Origin: Billgrantia zhangzhouensis
GTDB lineage: Bacteria; Pseudomonadota; Gammaproteobacteria; Pseudomonadales; Halomonadaceae
Length of the DNA stretch: 64,000 bases
Reading direction: 5' to 3'
NCBI RefSeq assembly: GCF_021404465.1
Contig: NZ_JABFTT010000006.1
Location: forward strand, 124,001-188,000
Part shown: in pieces, positions 29,672 to 40,000 of the stretch
Layout of the letters: each line of letters opens with the position of its first letter
Position numbering within the stretch: position 1 is the stretch's first letter
Program-made: the position numbers and the translations under genes
Notes under the pieces: generated by a model
What the model saw: the letters and a program-made list of their open reading frames with translations, nothing else
Database searches by the model: none
Told to the model about the DNA's origin: nothing

Positions 29672-31138
29672 ATGCCCGAGCTTGATAACCGTATCCTGCT
29701 GAGCCGCTTGCGCCTGGCCGCCCTGTTGCTGCTGGGGGTCGTGCTGTGCCTGACACCCTATCGCCACTTCAAGCCCGCCGGCGGCCTGCTGGAAGAGGTA
29801 CGCGAGCGCGACTTCATCAGCATCCACACGCGCAACACGCCAACCACCTATTACGAGGGACGTCACGGCCCGACGGGCTTCGAGTATGAGCTGATGCGCC
29901 GTTTCGCCGAGTTCCTCGGCGTCAGCCTGACGCTGGATGCCCGCCATCACATTCAGAGCGCGCTGGACACGGTGCGCGAGGAAGGCGACCTGGCCGCCGC
30001 CTCCCTGCCTCTCGATTTGACCCAGCAGGATCTCATCTATAGCCGTCCGATCCTCGACCTGCAACCGCTATTGGTCTATCGCCGCGGCCTGCCGCCGGTC
30101 AACTCCCCCGAAGGCCTTGCGGGCCTGACCATCGGCACCATTCGCGGCTCGGGTACCGACCGCGTACTGCGCGAGCTGCAGGCCGAGCACCCGGAGCTGG
30201 GCTGGCAGGAATCATCGGACCTGGAAGTAGCTGAACTGCTCGGTCGTGTAGAGAACGGCAGCCTGGATGCCGCCGTGCTTTTCGAGCACCAATTCCGTAT
30301 CAACCGCATTTTCTTTCCCGGGGTGGAGCGCGGTTTCCCGCTGGGCAAACCGCTGACCATGGCCTGGGCCTTTCCCGCCCGGGGCGGCCTCGGACTCCAG
30401 CAGGAGGCCAACCGTTTCCTCGCCGAGCTGCAGCGCGAAGGGTGGCTCGACGAACTGGTCGCCCGCCACTTCGGCCATGACGATTATCTGGAGTACGTCG
30501 GCGCCAGGGTCTTCATCGATCACCTCAACGAGCGCTTGCCCACCTATGCCGAACTGTTCCGCGAGGCGGCCCGCAACACCGGCTTCGACTGGAAACTGCT
30601 GGCAGCGCTGGGCTACCAGGAGTCGCACTGGGATCCCGAAGCCACCTCCCCTACCGGTGTGCGGGGCCTGATGATGCTGACGCTGCCCACCGCCGGAGAG
30701 GTGGGGGTGGAGGATCGTCTCGACCCGGCCCAGAGCATCAATGGGGGCTCGCGTTACCTGCGCCAGCTCAAGGAGCGTCTGCCCGAGTCGATCCAAGGCG
30801 ACGATCGCCTCTACATGGCCATGGCAGCCTACAACGTAGGGCTCGGCCATTTGTACGACGCACGCACTATCACCGAGGAAATGGGGGGCGACCCCGACAG
30901 TTGGGAAGACGTCCGCGAGGCCCTGCCCTTGCTGCAGCAGCACGAGTGGCACAGCAAGACCCGTCACGGCTATGCCCGTGGTGGCGAGCCGGTCATTTAC
31001 GTGCGCAACATTCGGCGCTACTACGAGATCCTGACCTACGTCGATCGCAGCCAGCAGCAGTACCTGCAGCTCAACGAACTGGCAAACGGCGAGGACGATG
31101 AAGCGCCTCTGTTCGACATCATTTCCCCTCTGCTCTAG
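29672..31138 (+). CDS. mltF: Membrane-bound lytic murein transglycosylase F
   Basis: MltF cleaves peptidoglycan glycan strands to 1,6-anhydro products, which ultimately feed AmpD. The 488-residue protein has an N-terminal hydrophobic signal/anchor ([13 protein letters not shown]), an SBP_bac_3-like sensor domain (about 40-270: [31 protein letters not shown]), and an SLT domain with catalytic Glu in [19 protein letters not shown] and [12 protein letters not shown]. No lipobox cysteine is evident at the start. It lies divergent to purL and near tadA. Confidence 0.92.
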   Translation: MPELDNRILLSRLRLAALLLLGVVLCLTPYRHFKPAGGLLEEVRERDFISIHTRNTPTTYYEGRHGPTGFEYELMRRFAEFLGVSLTLDARHHIQSALDTVREEGDLAAASLPLDLTQQDLIYSRPILDLQPLLVYRRGLPPVNSPEGLAGLTIGTIRGSGTDRVLRELQAEHPELGWQESSDLEVAELLGRVENGSLDAAVLFEHQFRINRIFFPGVERGFPLGKPLTMAWAFPARGGLGLQQEANRFLAELQREGWLDELVARHFGHDDYLEYVGARVFIDHLNERLPTYAELFREAARNTGFDWKLLAALGYQESHWDPEATSPTGVRGLMMLTLPTAGEVGVEDRLDPAQSINGGSRYLRQLKERLPESIQGDDRLYMAMAAYNVGLGHLYDARTITEEMGGDPDSWEDVREALPLLQQHEWHSKTRHGYARGGEPVIYVRNIRRYYEILTYVDRSQQQYLQLNELANGEDDEAPLFDIISPLL

Positions 31139-31150
31139 AAGAACGTGACC

Positions 31151-32717
<1,567 letters not shown>

Positions 32718-32743
32718 TCCCTTCTCCGCGCGAGGCGCTCTGC

Positions 32744-33616
32744 TCAGGTGCGAATACCGGGTACGTCCTGCCGAGGCCTCGGCATGGGCTGGCGCGGAGG
32801 CACGTCGGTGGTGATCTCCATCTCGTTCTCCTCGCCATCCTGCCAGTAGCGCAGCCGGGCATCCTCATCCACAGCGGTATCGCGCACCAGCTCGAGATAG
32901 CGCAGGGGCGTATCAGGCACCTCGCCATTCACTTCGAGCACCAGTGCACCAGGCTCGAGGCCGGCCTCGGCGGCCGGGCCATGCACATCGCTGACCAGCA
33001 CGCCAGGCCGACCGGGCAGGCCCAGCGCTTCACGCAGGTCATCGGTGACCGGCGCAACGGTAATGCCCAGTGCCACGACCACTTGATCGTCCAACCCTTC
33101 GTATTGAATGTTCCGGGCCGCCTCGAGCACCTGCGGTGCCACGTGGATGCTCGCCCCGGCGTGAATGGCCAGGGCAATGGCATCGCTGGGCCGGCTGTCG
33201 ATGAGCAGCATCTCCTCGCGCCCCTGCAGGCGCAGCTCGAGCATGCCGAGGAACGTATGGTCGACGATAGCATCGACGAAGACCCGTTCGAGGATGGCGT
33301 CGAACTCGTCAAGCATGCTGCCCAGCAGCTCGTGGGTCATGGGACGCGGCGAGCTCTCACCGGACAGTCCGCGCAGGATGGCACCGGCCTCGTTGATGCC
33401 GATGAAGATCGGGATCACCTCACGTTCCCCCGGCTCGCGCAGCAGCACCACCGGCGGCCCACCGAAGCCCGCCAGCCCGACCGTGGCGACTTCCACCTCG
33501 ACCATTTCGTCGATATCGGCGGCCAGTTCCCGCGCACCGACTCCCATCGAGCCTGTCAACAACATGGCACCGCACAACAGCGATAGCAGGCGATGCCAGC
33601 GAAACGGCAGTGACAT
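32744..33616 (-). CDS. Exported bifunctional-nuclease (DUF151) domain protein with C-terminal PDZ
   Basis: The 290-residue protein has a Sec signal (LLSLLCGAMLLTGSMGVGARE), a DUF151/BFN domain at about 40-170 (VVLLREPGEREVIPIFIGINEA, LIDSRPSDAIALAIHAGASIHV in parts), and a PDZ-like domain from about 195 (GRPGVLVSDVHGPAAEAGLEPGALVLEVNG). BFN proteins are best known as cytoplasmic or plant nucleases, so an exported BFN-PDZ form is unusual. ATG 33616 with GGAGAG 7 bases upstream is preferred to 33631. Confidence 0.8.
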   Translation of the reverse strand: MSLPFRWHRLLSLLCGAMLLTGSMGVGARELAADIDEMVEVEVATVGLAGFGGPPVVLLREPGEREVIPIFIGINEAGAILRGLSGESSPRPMTHELLGSMLDEFDAILERVFVDAIVDHTFLGMLELRLQGREEMLLIDSRPSDAIALAIHAGASIHVAPQVLEAARNIQYEGLDDQVVVALGITVAPVTDDLREALGLPGRPGVLVSDVHGPAAEAGLEPGALVLEVNGEVPDTPLRYLELVRDTAVDEDARLRYWQDGEENEMEITTDVPPRQPMPRPRQDVPGIRT

Positions 33617-33789
33617 GAATCTCTCCAGCATGCAAGCGGTAGGCTTTCAGCATGGCACCCGTGGCGCACCCCTGCCATGTCGAAAACGGCAAGGCGCCTA
33701 GCGATGGTCATGAAATACCTGGCTATGGAGTATCTGGAGAGGGCGTGCTTGGCCATGACTTACGTGCATTACTTGGCCGAGTGCTTAGC

Positions 33790-34713
33790 TCAGGCCCCGG
33801 CCAAGGTGCTCTGCAGCGACTCATGTCGCACCACGGCATGAGGGCGATCGCCCTTGATCGTGACCCGCTCCCCTCGCCGGGCCTTCCCGGCATAATCGAA
33901 CACGGCGCGGTGCTGGGTGCAGCGGTTGTCCCAGAGGGTCACCGTGTTGGCTGTCCATTGCACGCGCACCTGGAACTCCGGTGTCTCCTGGTGGCGATAG
34001 AGAAACTCCAGAAGGCCCTGGCTCTCCGCATGCCCCAGCTCAACGATCTCGCGGGTGAACCCCCGATTGACAAACAGGCTCTTGCGGCCAGTCTCCGAGT
34101 GACGTCGCACCACCGGGTGCACCGCCTCAGGATAGGGCGTGTCACTCTTGATGCCGAAGCAGCTGCGATCTTGGGCAGCCTGGTTACCATAGTGGAGCCG
34201 GTAGGTGGCCTCCCCCGAGTGCACGGCGGTCAGCCCCTCAAGAAAGATCTGCATGGCGGGCGACAGCGCCTCATAGGCGGCATAACCGCTGGAGAACAGG
34301 GTGTCGCCACCAAACTCGGGTACCTCGCGCAGGTAGAGAATACTGCCCAAAGGCGGCTCCGGGTCGCAGGAGACATCCGAGTGCCAATGCCCGCCATTGA
34401 CGGCTTTCTTGCCTGCGCGGATCGCCTTGGGATCGTTGGAGGAGTTGGCCCCCGCCTCGATAGGGAATATTTCCGGATAGCCTTCCGGTCCTTTGGCCAT
34501 GGGGTGGACATGGAGTTCACCGAAGCGCTTCCCAAGGGCGATATGCTGGTCGCGAGTCAGCATCTGGTCGCGCAGTACAAGAACCTGATGCTCCAGAAAC
34601 AGGTCATGCAGTCGTTTAAACCCCCGGTCGTCCAGTCTAGCCAGATCCAGGCCACTGATCTCGGCACCGATATGGCCGCTTAGTTTTCTCACCTTGGGCG
34701 CTTGTTCAGGCAT
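33790..34713 (-). CDS. TauD/TfdA-family 2-oxoglutarate-dependent dioxygenase
   Basis: Members hydroxylate carbon next to a leaving group using Fe(II), O2 and 2-oxoglutarate, for example taurine to aminoacetaldehyde plus sulfite. The 307-residue protein has the iron triad as GGHWHSDVSCDPEPP (His-x-Asp, near residue 108) and QHRAVFDYAGKARRGERV (His and 2-oxoglutarate Arg, near 270). It is divergent from a sulfonate-type ABC operon, so a sulfonate substrate is likely but unproven; TfdA-like ether substrates are possible. Confidence 0.88.
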   Translation of the reverse strand: MPEQAPKVRKLSGHIGAEISGLDLARLDDRGFKRLHDLFLEHQVLVLRDQMLTRDQHIALGKRFGELHVHPMAKGPEGYPEIFPIEAGANSSNDPKAIRAGKKAVNGGHWHSDVSCDPEPPLGSILYLREVPEFGGDTLFSSGYAAYEALSPAMQIFLEGLTAVHSGEATYRLHYGNQAAQDRSCFGIKSDTPYPEAVHPVVRRHSETGRKSLFVNRGFTREIVELGHAESQGLLEFLYRHQETPEFQVRVQWTANTVTLWDNRCTQHRAVFDYAGKARRGERVTIKGDRPHAVVRHESLQSTLAGA

Positions 34714-34803
34714 GGGAGTTCTCCATTATCTGCAGGGATTGGGTTGCCCTATACAAGCAGTGGCCATGGCAGCTTCCCAATGGCAATTCCCGCTTAACAC
34801 ATC

Positions 34804-34856
34804 ACGATAAGCAGATTCGACAAGAGCTGAAAAATATTTCGCTGGTTAAGTGATTT
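34804..34856. promoter_or_regulatory. AT-rich control region between tauD-like gene and ABC operon
   Basis: The 229-base divergent gap holds an AT-rich patch with ACGATAAG (34804), AGCTGAAAAATATT (34825) and TAAGTGATTT (34847). The first word recurs before sbp and the other two before cysB, which suggests a shared LysR/CysB-type regulator. Confidence 0.35.
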
Positions 34857-34942
34857 GCACAGCAGGACAACTCATTGGCGAGCACTTTCCAACGTCGGCA
34901 AGGTGACAGTTCCTTGACTCATCCTGGAACTGGGAGCCATCC

Positions 34943-35953
34943 ATGCCAATACAGCACTCTCGTGTCACCGGAATCGCCCTGTTGGCCTTGGCCACTACCG
35001 TCGGCGGACAGCCCGTAGAAGCCAACGAGCGCATTCGCATCGCCGAGCAGTTCGGCATTACCTACCTGCTGCTGCACGTAGTCCGCGACCAGGCACTGAT
35101 CGAGATGCTCGGGGCCGAGCGGGGCCTCGATATCGAGGTGGAGTGGCGCCAGCTCTCCGGCGGCGCGGCGGTCAACGACGCACTGCTCTCAGGCGCGATC
35201 GATATTGCCAGTGCCGGCGTGGGCCCGCTGCTCACGGTATGGGATCGCACCCGAGGAAGTGCCAACGTCAAGGGCGTGGCCTCTCTGGGCGAATTTCCCA
35301 ACTTTCTGCTGACCAACGATCCCGCGGTGTCCTCGCTCGAGGACTTCGGCCCGGAACACCGCATCGCCGTACCCGCCGTCGGGGTGTCGGTGCAGTCGCG
35401 CTTCCTGCAGAAGGCGGTGGCCGACACCTTCGGCCTCGAATCCTACGATCAGTTGGAAGTCAATACCGTCGCACTGCCGCACCCGGATGCCACTGCCGCC
35501 CTGCTCTCCAACGGCACCGAGATCAGCGCTCACTTCTCGGCCATTCCCTTCCAGTACCAGGCGCTGGAGCAAGAAGGCATCCACAAGGTGACCGACTCCT
35601 ACGAGATCTTCGGCGGCCCTATCTCCCCCACCTTGCTTTATGCCACCGAACGCTACCGCGAGCAGAACCCAGAGGTATATGCCGTCTTTCTCGAGGCCCT
35701 GGCCGAGGCCCGAGACTACATTGAGCAAGACCCGGCCAGCGCCGCAGAGACTTACCGCCGCGTCACCGGTAGCCAGTTGGACAATGGCTTTCTAACGTCC
35801 CTGATCACCGACGAACAGGTGAGCTTCTCGCTGGTGCCGCGCAACACCTATCCCCTGGCGGAGTTTCTGCACCAGGTAGAGGCGATTGGCCACTTGCCGC
35901 AAAGCTGGCAAGAGTACTTCTTCGACGAGGCTCATGCCTGGGAGGGAAGCTGA
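34943..35953 (+). CDS. ABC transporter substrate-binding protein, sulfonate/taurine type
   Basis: This 336-residue periplasmic protein has a Sec signal (TGIALLALATTVGGQPVEANE) and the NMT1/SsuA-like fold: IRIAEQFGITYLLLHVV, EVEWRQLSGGAAVNDALLSG, DIASAGVGPLLTVWDR, GVSVQSRFLQKA and AALLSNGTEISAHFSAIPF. It belongs to the group that binds sulfonates, nitrate-like anions or thiamine precursors, so the ligand remains an inference from context. Its TGA overlaps the next ATG by one base. Confidence 0.87.
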   Translation: MPIQHSRVTGIALLALATTVGGQPVEANERIRIAEQFGITYLLLHVVRDQALIEMLGAERGLDIEVEWRQLSGGAAVNDALLSGAIDIASAGVGPLLTVWDRTRGSANVKGVASLGEFPNFLLTNDPAVSSLEDFGPEHRIAVPAVGVSVQSRFLQKAVADTFGLESYDQLEVNTVALPHPDATAALLSNGTEISAHFSAIPFQYQALEQEGIHKVTDSYEIFGGPISPTLLYATERYREQNPEVYAVFLEALAEARDYIEQDPASAAETYRRVTGSQLDNGFLTSLITDEQVSFSLVPRNTYPLAEFLHQVEAIGHLPQSWQEYFFDEAHAWEGS

Positions 35954-36786
35954 TGACGGCAGCTACGGCAACTTCCCTGGCCAGGCGGCAAGCCAGCACC
36001 ACACCGCACCCACACACCGGCACGCCGCGCCTGGCGGTGGATGGCGTCACCCTGGAGTACCGCACGCCCCGCCAGGTGGTGAAGGCCACCCAGCGGGTCA
36101 GCTTCGATGTGCAGGAAGGAGACCGCTACGTGTTGCTGGGTCCCTCGGGATGTGGCAAATCGACCCTGCTCAAGGCAGTGGCCGGTTTTCTCTCACCGGT
36201 AGAGGGAGAGATCCGGCTCGATGGCCAGCGGGTCGCCGGAGCGGGGCCCGACCGAGTGGTGGTATTCCAGGAGTTCGACCAGTTGCCGCCCTGGAAGACG
36301 GTCAAGCAGAACGTGATGTTCCCCCTGCTGGCCTCGCGCACCCTGGGGCGCCGCGAAGCGGAACAAAGAGCCCTGGCAACGCTTGAAAAGGTGGGGCTCG
36401 CCGCCTTCGCCGATGCTTATCCCCACACTCTCTCCGGCGGCATGAAGCAGCGGGTCGCCATCGCCCGGGCGCTGGCCATGCAGCCGCGTATCCTGCTGAT
36501 GGACGAGCCCTTCGCCGCGCTGGATGCGCTGACCCGACGCAAGATGCAGGAAGAGCTGCTGGCCCTATGGGAGGAAGTCCGTTTCACCCTGCTGTTCGTC
36601 ACCCACTCCATCGAGGAGGCGCAGATCATCGGCAACCGGATGCTGCTGCTCTCACCTCACCCCGGACGCGTCCGCGCCGAGTTGGGCTGCGAAATGGATA
36701 ACCTGACGAGCCTCGGCAGCGCCGCCACTAAGGCGCGCACCCAGCAGATTCACCGGCTGTTGTTCGAGCACGAGAGGCCGTCATGA
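35953..36786 (+). CDS. ABC transporter ATP-binding protein (SsuB/TauB type)
   Basis: The 277-residue ATPase has Walker A VLLGPSGCGKSTLLKAVAG near residue 62, Q-loop VFQEFDQLPPW, signature TLSGGMKQRVAIARAL, Walker B RILLMDEPFAALD and the switch histidine in LLFVTHSIEEA. It drives the permease encoded two genes downstream. Its end overlaps the threonine-synthase-like gene by four bases, so the four genes are translated as one coupled unit. Confidence 0.92.
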   Translation: MTAATATSLARRQASTTPHPHTGTPRLAVDGVTLEYRTPRQVVKATQRVSFDVQEGDRYVLLGPSGCGKSTLLKAVAGFLSPVEGEIRLDGQRVAGAGPDRVVVFQEFDQLPPWKTVKQNVMFPLLASRTLGRREAEQRALATLEKVGLAAFADAYPHTLSGGMKQRVAIARALAMQPRILLMDEPFAALDALTRRKMQEELLALWEEVRFTLLFVTHSIEEAQIIGNRMLLLSPHPGRVRAELGCEMDNLTSLGSAATKARTQQIHRLLFEHERPS

Positions 36787-38033
36787 GCGAATCCCGTCCC
36801 TATCGCTATGCCAGCCACCTGGCCTGCCCACGCTGCGAGGCTGACTACGCGCTGGACAGCCTGCGACAGCTCTGCGCCTGCGGCTCACCGCTGCTGGTGC
36901 GCTACGACCTGACGCGCCTGGCGGCGACCTGGCGGCCTGAGCAGCTAGCCGAGCGCCCCTGGAGCCTGTGGCGCTATCACGAGCTGCTGCCGCTGGCCCA
37001 GCCCGAGGCGATCGTCAGCCTGGGCGAGGTGGTGACCCCGCTGGTCGAGCTGCCTCGACTGGGCGACGACATGCGGCTACCGAGGCTTGTCATGAAGGAC
37101 GAAGGGTTGCTCCCTACCGGCTCTTTCAAGGCCCGTGGCGCGGCGGTCGGCATCTCCCGCGCACGGGAGTTGGGCGTCACTCATCTGGCCATGCCCACCA
37201 ACGGCAATGCCGGGGCCGCCTGGGCCCTCTATGCCGCCCGTGCGGGCATCCAGGCCACCATCGCCATGCCCGAGGATGCTCCATACATTACGCGGCAAGA
37301 GTGTTCCTTGGCTGGCGCCCACCTGTCGCTGGTCGATGGCCTGATCAGCGATGCCGGTCGTCAGGTGGCAGGCTTCGTCGCAGCCACCGGCGTCTTCGAT
37401 GCCTCCACACTCAAGGAGCCCTATCGCATCGAAGGCAAGAAGACCATGGGACTGGAGCTGGCCGAGCAGCTCGGCTGGCAGCTGCCCGATGTGATTCTCT
37501 ACCCCACCGGGGGCGGCGTAGGCCTGATCGGCATCTACAAGGCGCTGCAGGAGCTCCAGGCCATCGGCTGGGTGAAGGGGCCCTTGCCACGACTGGTCGC
37601 CGTCCAGGCAAAGGGTTACGCACCCATCGTGCGTGCCTGGCAGGAGGGCGCTCGCGAGTCGCGCTTCTGGGATCAGAGCAGAACGCGGGCCTTCGGCATC
37701 AATGTACCCAAGGCGCTGGGCGACTTCCTGGTGCTGGAAGCCCTCTACGCGACCGACGGTCGGGCCATCGCCGTCAGCGAAGCCGCCATCGACTGGGAGC
37801 AGCGTCGCGCCGCACAGCTCGAGGGCACCTTCGTCTGCCCTGAGGGGGCTGCCGTACTGGCCGCCGCTCGGGAGTTGAGCACCCTGGGGGAGATTCCCGC
37901 CGATGCGAGGGTCGTCGCCCTCAACACCGGCGCCGGCATCAAGTATCCGGATGACCGCGACCTCGGGGTGCCACGACTGGCCGCCGATGAGGCGCTTCCC
38001 ATCCCCGAGTCTACGACGAGGAGGCCGTCATGA
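36783..38033 (+). CDS. Threonine-synthase-like PLP enzyme within the ABC operon
   Basis: The 416-residue fold-type II PLP protein has an N-terminal zinc-ribbon-like segment (LACPRCEADYALDSLRQLCACG), the PLP lysine in TGSFKARGAAVG near residue 116, the phosphate-binding/Asn loop TNGNAGAAWALYAARAG, and YPTGGGVGLIGIYKA. Threonine synthase is the nearest named family, but the same fold includes cysteate synthase and desulfonating or deaminating lyases. Being locked between ATPase and permease genes suggests a role in using the imported compound rather than housekeeping threonine synthesis. Confidence 0.75.
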   Translation: MSESRPYRYASHLACPRCEADYALDSLRQLCACGSPLLVRYDLTRLAATWRPEQLAERPWSLWRYHELLPLAQPEAIVSLGEVVTPLVELPRLGDDMRLPRLVMKDEGLLPTGSFKARGAAVGISRARELGVTHLAMPTNGNAGAAWALYAARAGIQATIAMPEDAPYITRQECSLAGAHLSLVDGLISDAGRQVAGFVAATGVFDASTLKEPYRIEGKKTMGLELAEQLGWQLPDVILYPTGGGVGLIGIYKALQELQAIGWVKGPLPRLVAVQAKGYAPIVRAWQEGARESRFWDQSRTRAFGINVPKALGDFLVLEALYATDGRAIAVSEAAIDWEQRRAAQLEGTFVCPEGAAVLAAARELSTLGEIPADARVVALNTGAGIKYPDDRDLGVPRLAADEALPIPESTTRRPS

Positions 38034-38911
38034 GCCTACATACCCTGAGCCTCGGTCGCGACAACCGGCCCGACCGAATACACGACCTGCCCCCTGTCGA
38101 GCCCGGCGAGCTGGCGGTGGCTCGCCCCCTCTGGCAACGCCTCTGGGATCTGAGCGCCGTGCGCAAAGGGATGATCCTGCTGGCACTCGTGCTCCTGTGG
38201 GAGCTGGCCGCCCGCTATCAGGCCAACCCTCTGCTGCTTCCCGGTGCCAGCGATACCGCAACGGCTCTCTGGCAGGGGCTGGTCTCCGGCACCTTGATCC
38301 AACGCAGTGCGGTGTCGCTCTCGGTGCTGCTCAAGGGCTACGCCCTGGGCGCCGTGCTGGCCCTTGCACTCACCACGCTGGCGGTCTCCACCCGCCTGGG
38401 GCGCGACCTGCTCAGCAGTCTGACATCCATGTTCAGTCCACTGCCGGCCATCGCTTTGCTGCCCCTGGCGCTGCTGTGGTTCGGCCTTGGCGAGGCCAGC
38501 CTGGTTTTCGTGCTGGTGCACTCGGTGCTGTGGCCGATGGCGGTCAATATCCACCAGGGCTTTCAGGGTGTCTCCGAGACGCTGCGCATGGCCGGCCGCA
38601 ACTATGGGCTGCGCGGGCTGCGCTATGTGGCGTATATCCTGATCCCCGCCGCGCTGCCGGCCCTGCTGGCCGGGCTACGCATCGGCTGGGCCTTCGCCTG
38701 GCGCACCCTGATCGCCGCCGAGCTGGTGTTCGGCGCCTCCTCTGGGAAAGGCGGGCTCGGCTGGTACATCTTCCAGAACCGTAACGAGCTCTATACCGAC
38801 AACGTCTTTGCCGGGCTGGTGGTAGTGATCCTGATCGGCCTGCTGGTGGAGAACCTTATCTTCAATAGCCTGGAACGCATCACCGTCAAGCGCTGGGGCA
38901 TGGTGCACTGA
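38030..38911 (+). CDS. ABC transporter permease (SsuC/TauC type)
   Basis: The 293-residue inner membrane permease has about six helices and the family EAA-type loop MAGRNYGLRGLRYVAYILIPAALPALLAGLRIGWAFAWR around residues 190-225, given here in part. The end (GLGWYIFQNRNELYTDNVFAGLVVV) is typical of sulfonate/taurine permeases. Its start overlaps the preceding gene by four bases. With the binding protein and ATPase it makes a complete importer. Confidence 0.9.
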   Translation: MSLHTLSLGRDNRPDRIHDLPPVEPGELAVARPLWQRLWDLSAVRKGMILLALVLLWELAARYQANPLLLPGASDTATALWQGLVSGTLIQRSAVSLSVLLKGYALGAVLALALTTLAVSTRLGRDLLSSLTSMFSPLPAIALLPLALLWFGLGEASLVFVLVHSVLWPMAVNIHQGFQGVSETLRMAGRNYGLRGLRYVAYILIPAALPALLAGLRIGWAFAWRTLIAAELVFGASSGKGGLGWYIFQNRNELYTDNVFAGLVVVILIGLLVENLIFNSLERITVKRWGMVH

Positions 38912-38979
38912 GCGGCGGGCGCGCTCTTTTCTGACCGCGGCACGCCCACCCTGATCGTCATCTGACAAGGAGAGCCGAC

Positions 38980-39828
38980 ATGCCCCTCACCCAAGTGATC
39001 GATTACTTCAATGCCCATCTAGAGGCCTTCAACCCCCAAGCCAGCCTGCGTCGACATGCCCGCTTTCTCTATGAGAACGGCAGGGTGTCTGCCGAACTGG
39101 CGGGCAAGCGCGTACAGCCAGGCCAGCAGCCTATCTTCGAGCTTGCCGGTCTCTCGGCGGTGGCCCACGACAGCCATATCCAACTGCTTGACCACCATAG
39201 TGCCCAACAGACGACCGACCCGCTCTATTTCCTGAGCTGGGATAGGGAGGATGTGATCTTTCTGGACCGTTTCCTGCGCGTATTACATGCCTTGCACCAC
39301 CTCTCGCGCCATGGGGTCGATGCCGCCCCGCTGATCGTCGACGTTCATTGGCGCCATCTCCAAGCCGTGGAAGCCTCCCATGGGACGGTCTTCGAGGCGC
39401 TGTTGGCTCGCCTGGGGTTATACCCACGCCAGGTCGTGCTGCGCCTGAGCGCACTACGGTTGTTGACGGACGCTCACGCGCATGATGCAAGCCGAAGCTT
39501 TCACGCACATGGCTACCACCTGCTGGCTCATAGAGTACCGCTGGATACCGAGCCCTCGGCCTGGCGCCAGCTATTGGACGCTGGTGTTGAGTGGGTCACG
39601 CCCGAACCCCATGCCATGAGCCTGGCCCGCCAGGGGCGCCAGCACTGGGCAAGGCTCACGCAGTGGAATCGCGAGGCGCGTACAGCGGGCTTGACGGTTT
39701 GGTGGCCGATGGTCGACAACCCAGGAGATCTCGGTATCGTGACGCCTCTGGAACCGACCCTGGTCAGCGGCAACCTAGTGGGCGAGATGCTAGGAGGGGG
39801 GGCGGGGGCTGTTAACCAACACGCCTGA
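38980..39828 (+). CDS. Degenerate EAL-like protein
   Basis: I align this 282-residue protein to the EAL fold, with modest confidence: QPIFELAGLSAVAHDSH corresponds to the first strand and EAL motif (here AHD), PLIVDVHWRHLQAVE to the NxS block, LLARLGLYPRQVVLRLS to the helix before ExxE, SFHAHGYHLLAHRVP to the DDFG region, and WNREARTAGLTVWWPMVDNP to the final strand. All EAL, DD and EGVE acidic catalytic residues are lost, so cyclic-di-GMP hydrolysis is not expected. It follows the permease gene by 68 bases. Confidence 0.55.
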   Translation: MPLTQVIDYFNAHLEAFNPQASLRRHARFLYENGRVSAELAGKRVQPGQQPIFELAGLSAVAHDSHIQLLDHHSAQQTTDPLYFLSWDREDVIFLDRFLRVLHALHHLSRHGVDAAPLIVDVHWRHLQAVEASHGTVFEALLARLGLYPRQVVLRLSALRLLTDAHAHDASRSFHAHGYHLLAHRVPLDTEPSAWRQLLDAGVEWVTPEPHAMSLARQGRQHWARLTQWNREARTAGLTVWWPMVDNPGDLGIVTPLEPTLVSGNLVGEMLGGGAGAVNQHA

Positions 39829-39974
39829 CGCTCAGTTTCAGGGTCCATCGACCCAATCGCGAATATCCGGCGGGCCGAACCACGGCTTGCCGCCGCACTG
39901 GCTCCCACCAGGCGCTCGCCACCAGCGCAGGCATCCATGCCAAAGGGCATAGACAACGCTGCGACGGCGCCCTT
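39829..39974. other. Short gap between convergent operons, possible coding remnant
   Basis: No intact gene. On the minus strand one frame reads PGGSQCGGKPWFGPPDIRDW before a stop near 39841, which looks protein-like and may be the decayed end of a lost gene. Confidence 0.25.
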
Positions 39975-40000
39975 GCTTATCCATTGCGCTTATCCATTGC
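39975..40000. repeat. 13-bp tandem duplication over the cysA stop codon
   Basis: GCTTATCCATTGC occurs twice in immediate tandem (39975-39987 and 39988-40000). The cysA stop codon lies in the second unit, so the duplication altered or copied the end of the gene. Confidence 0.8.
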
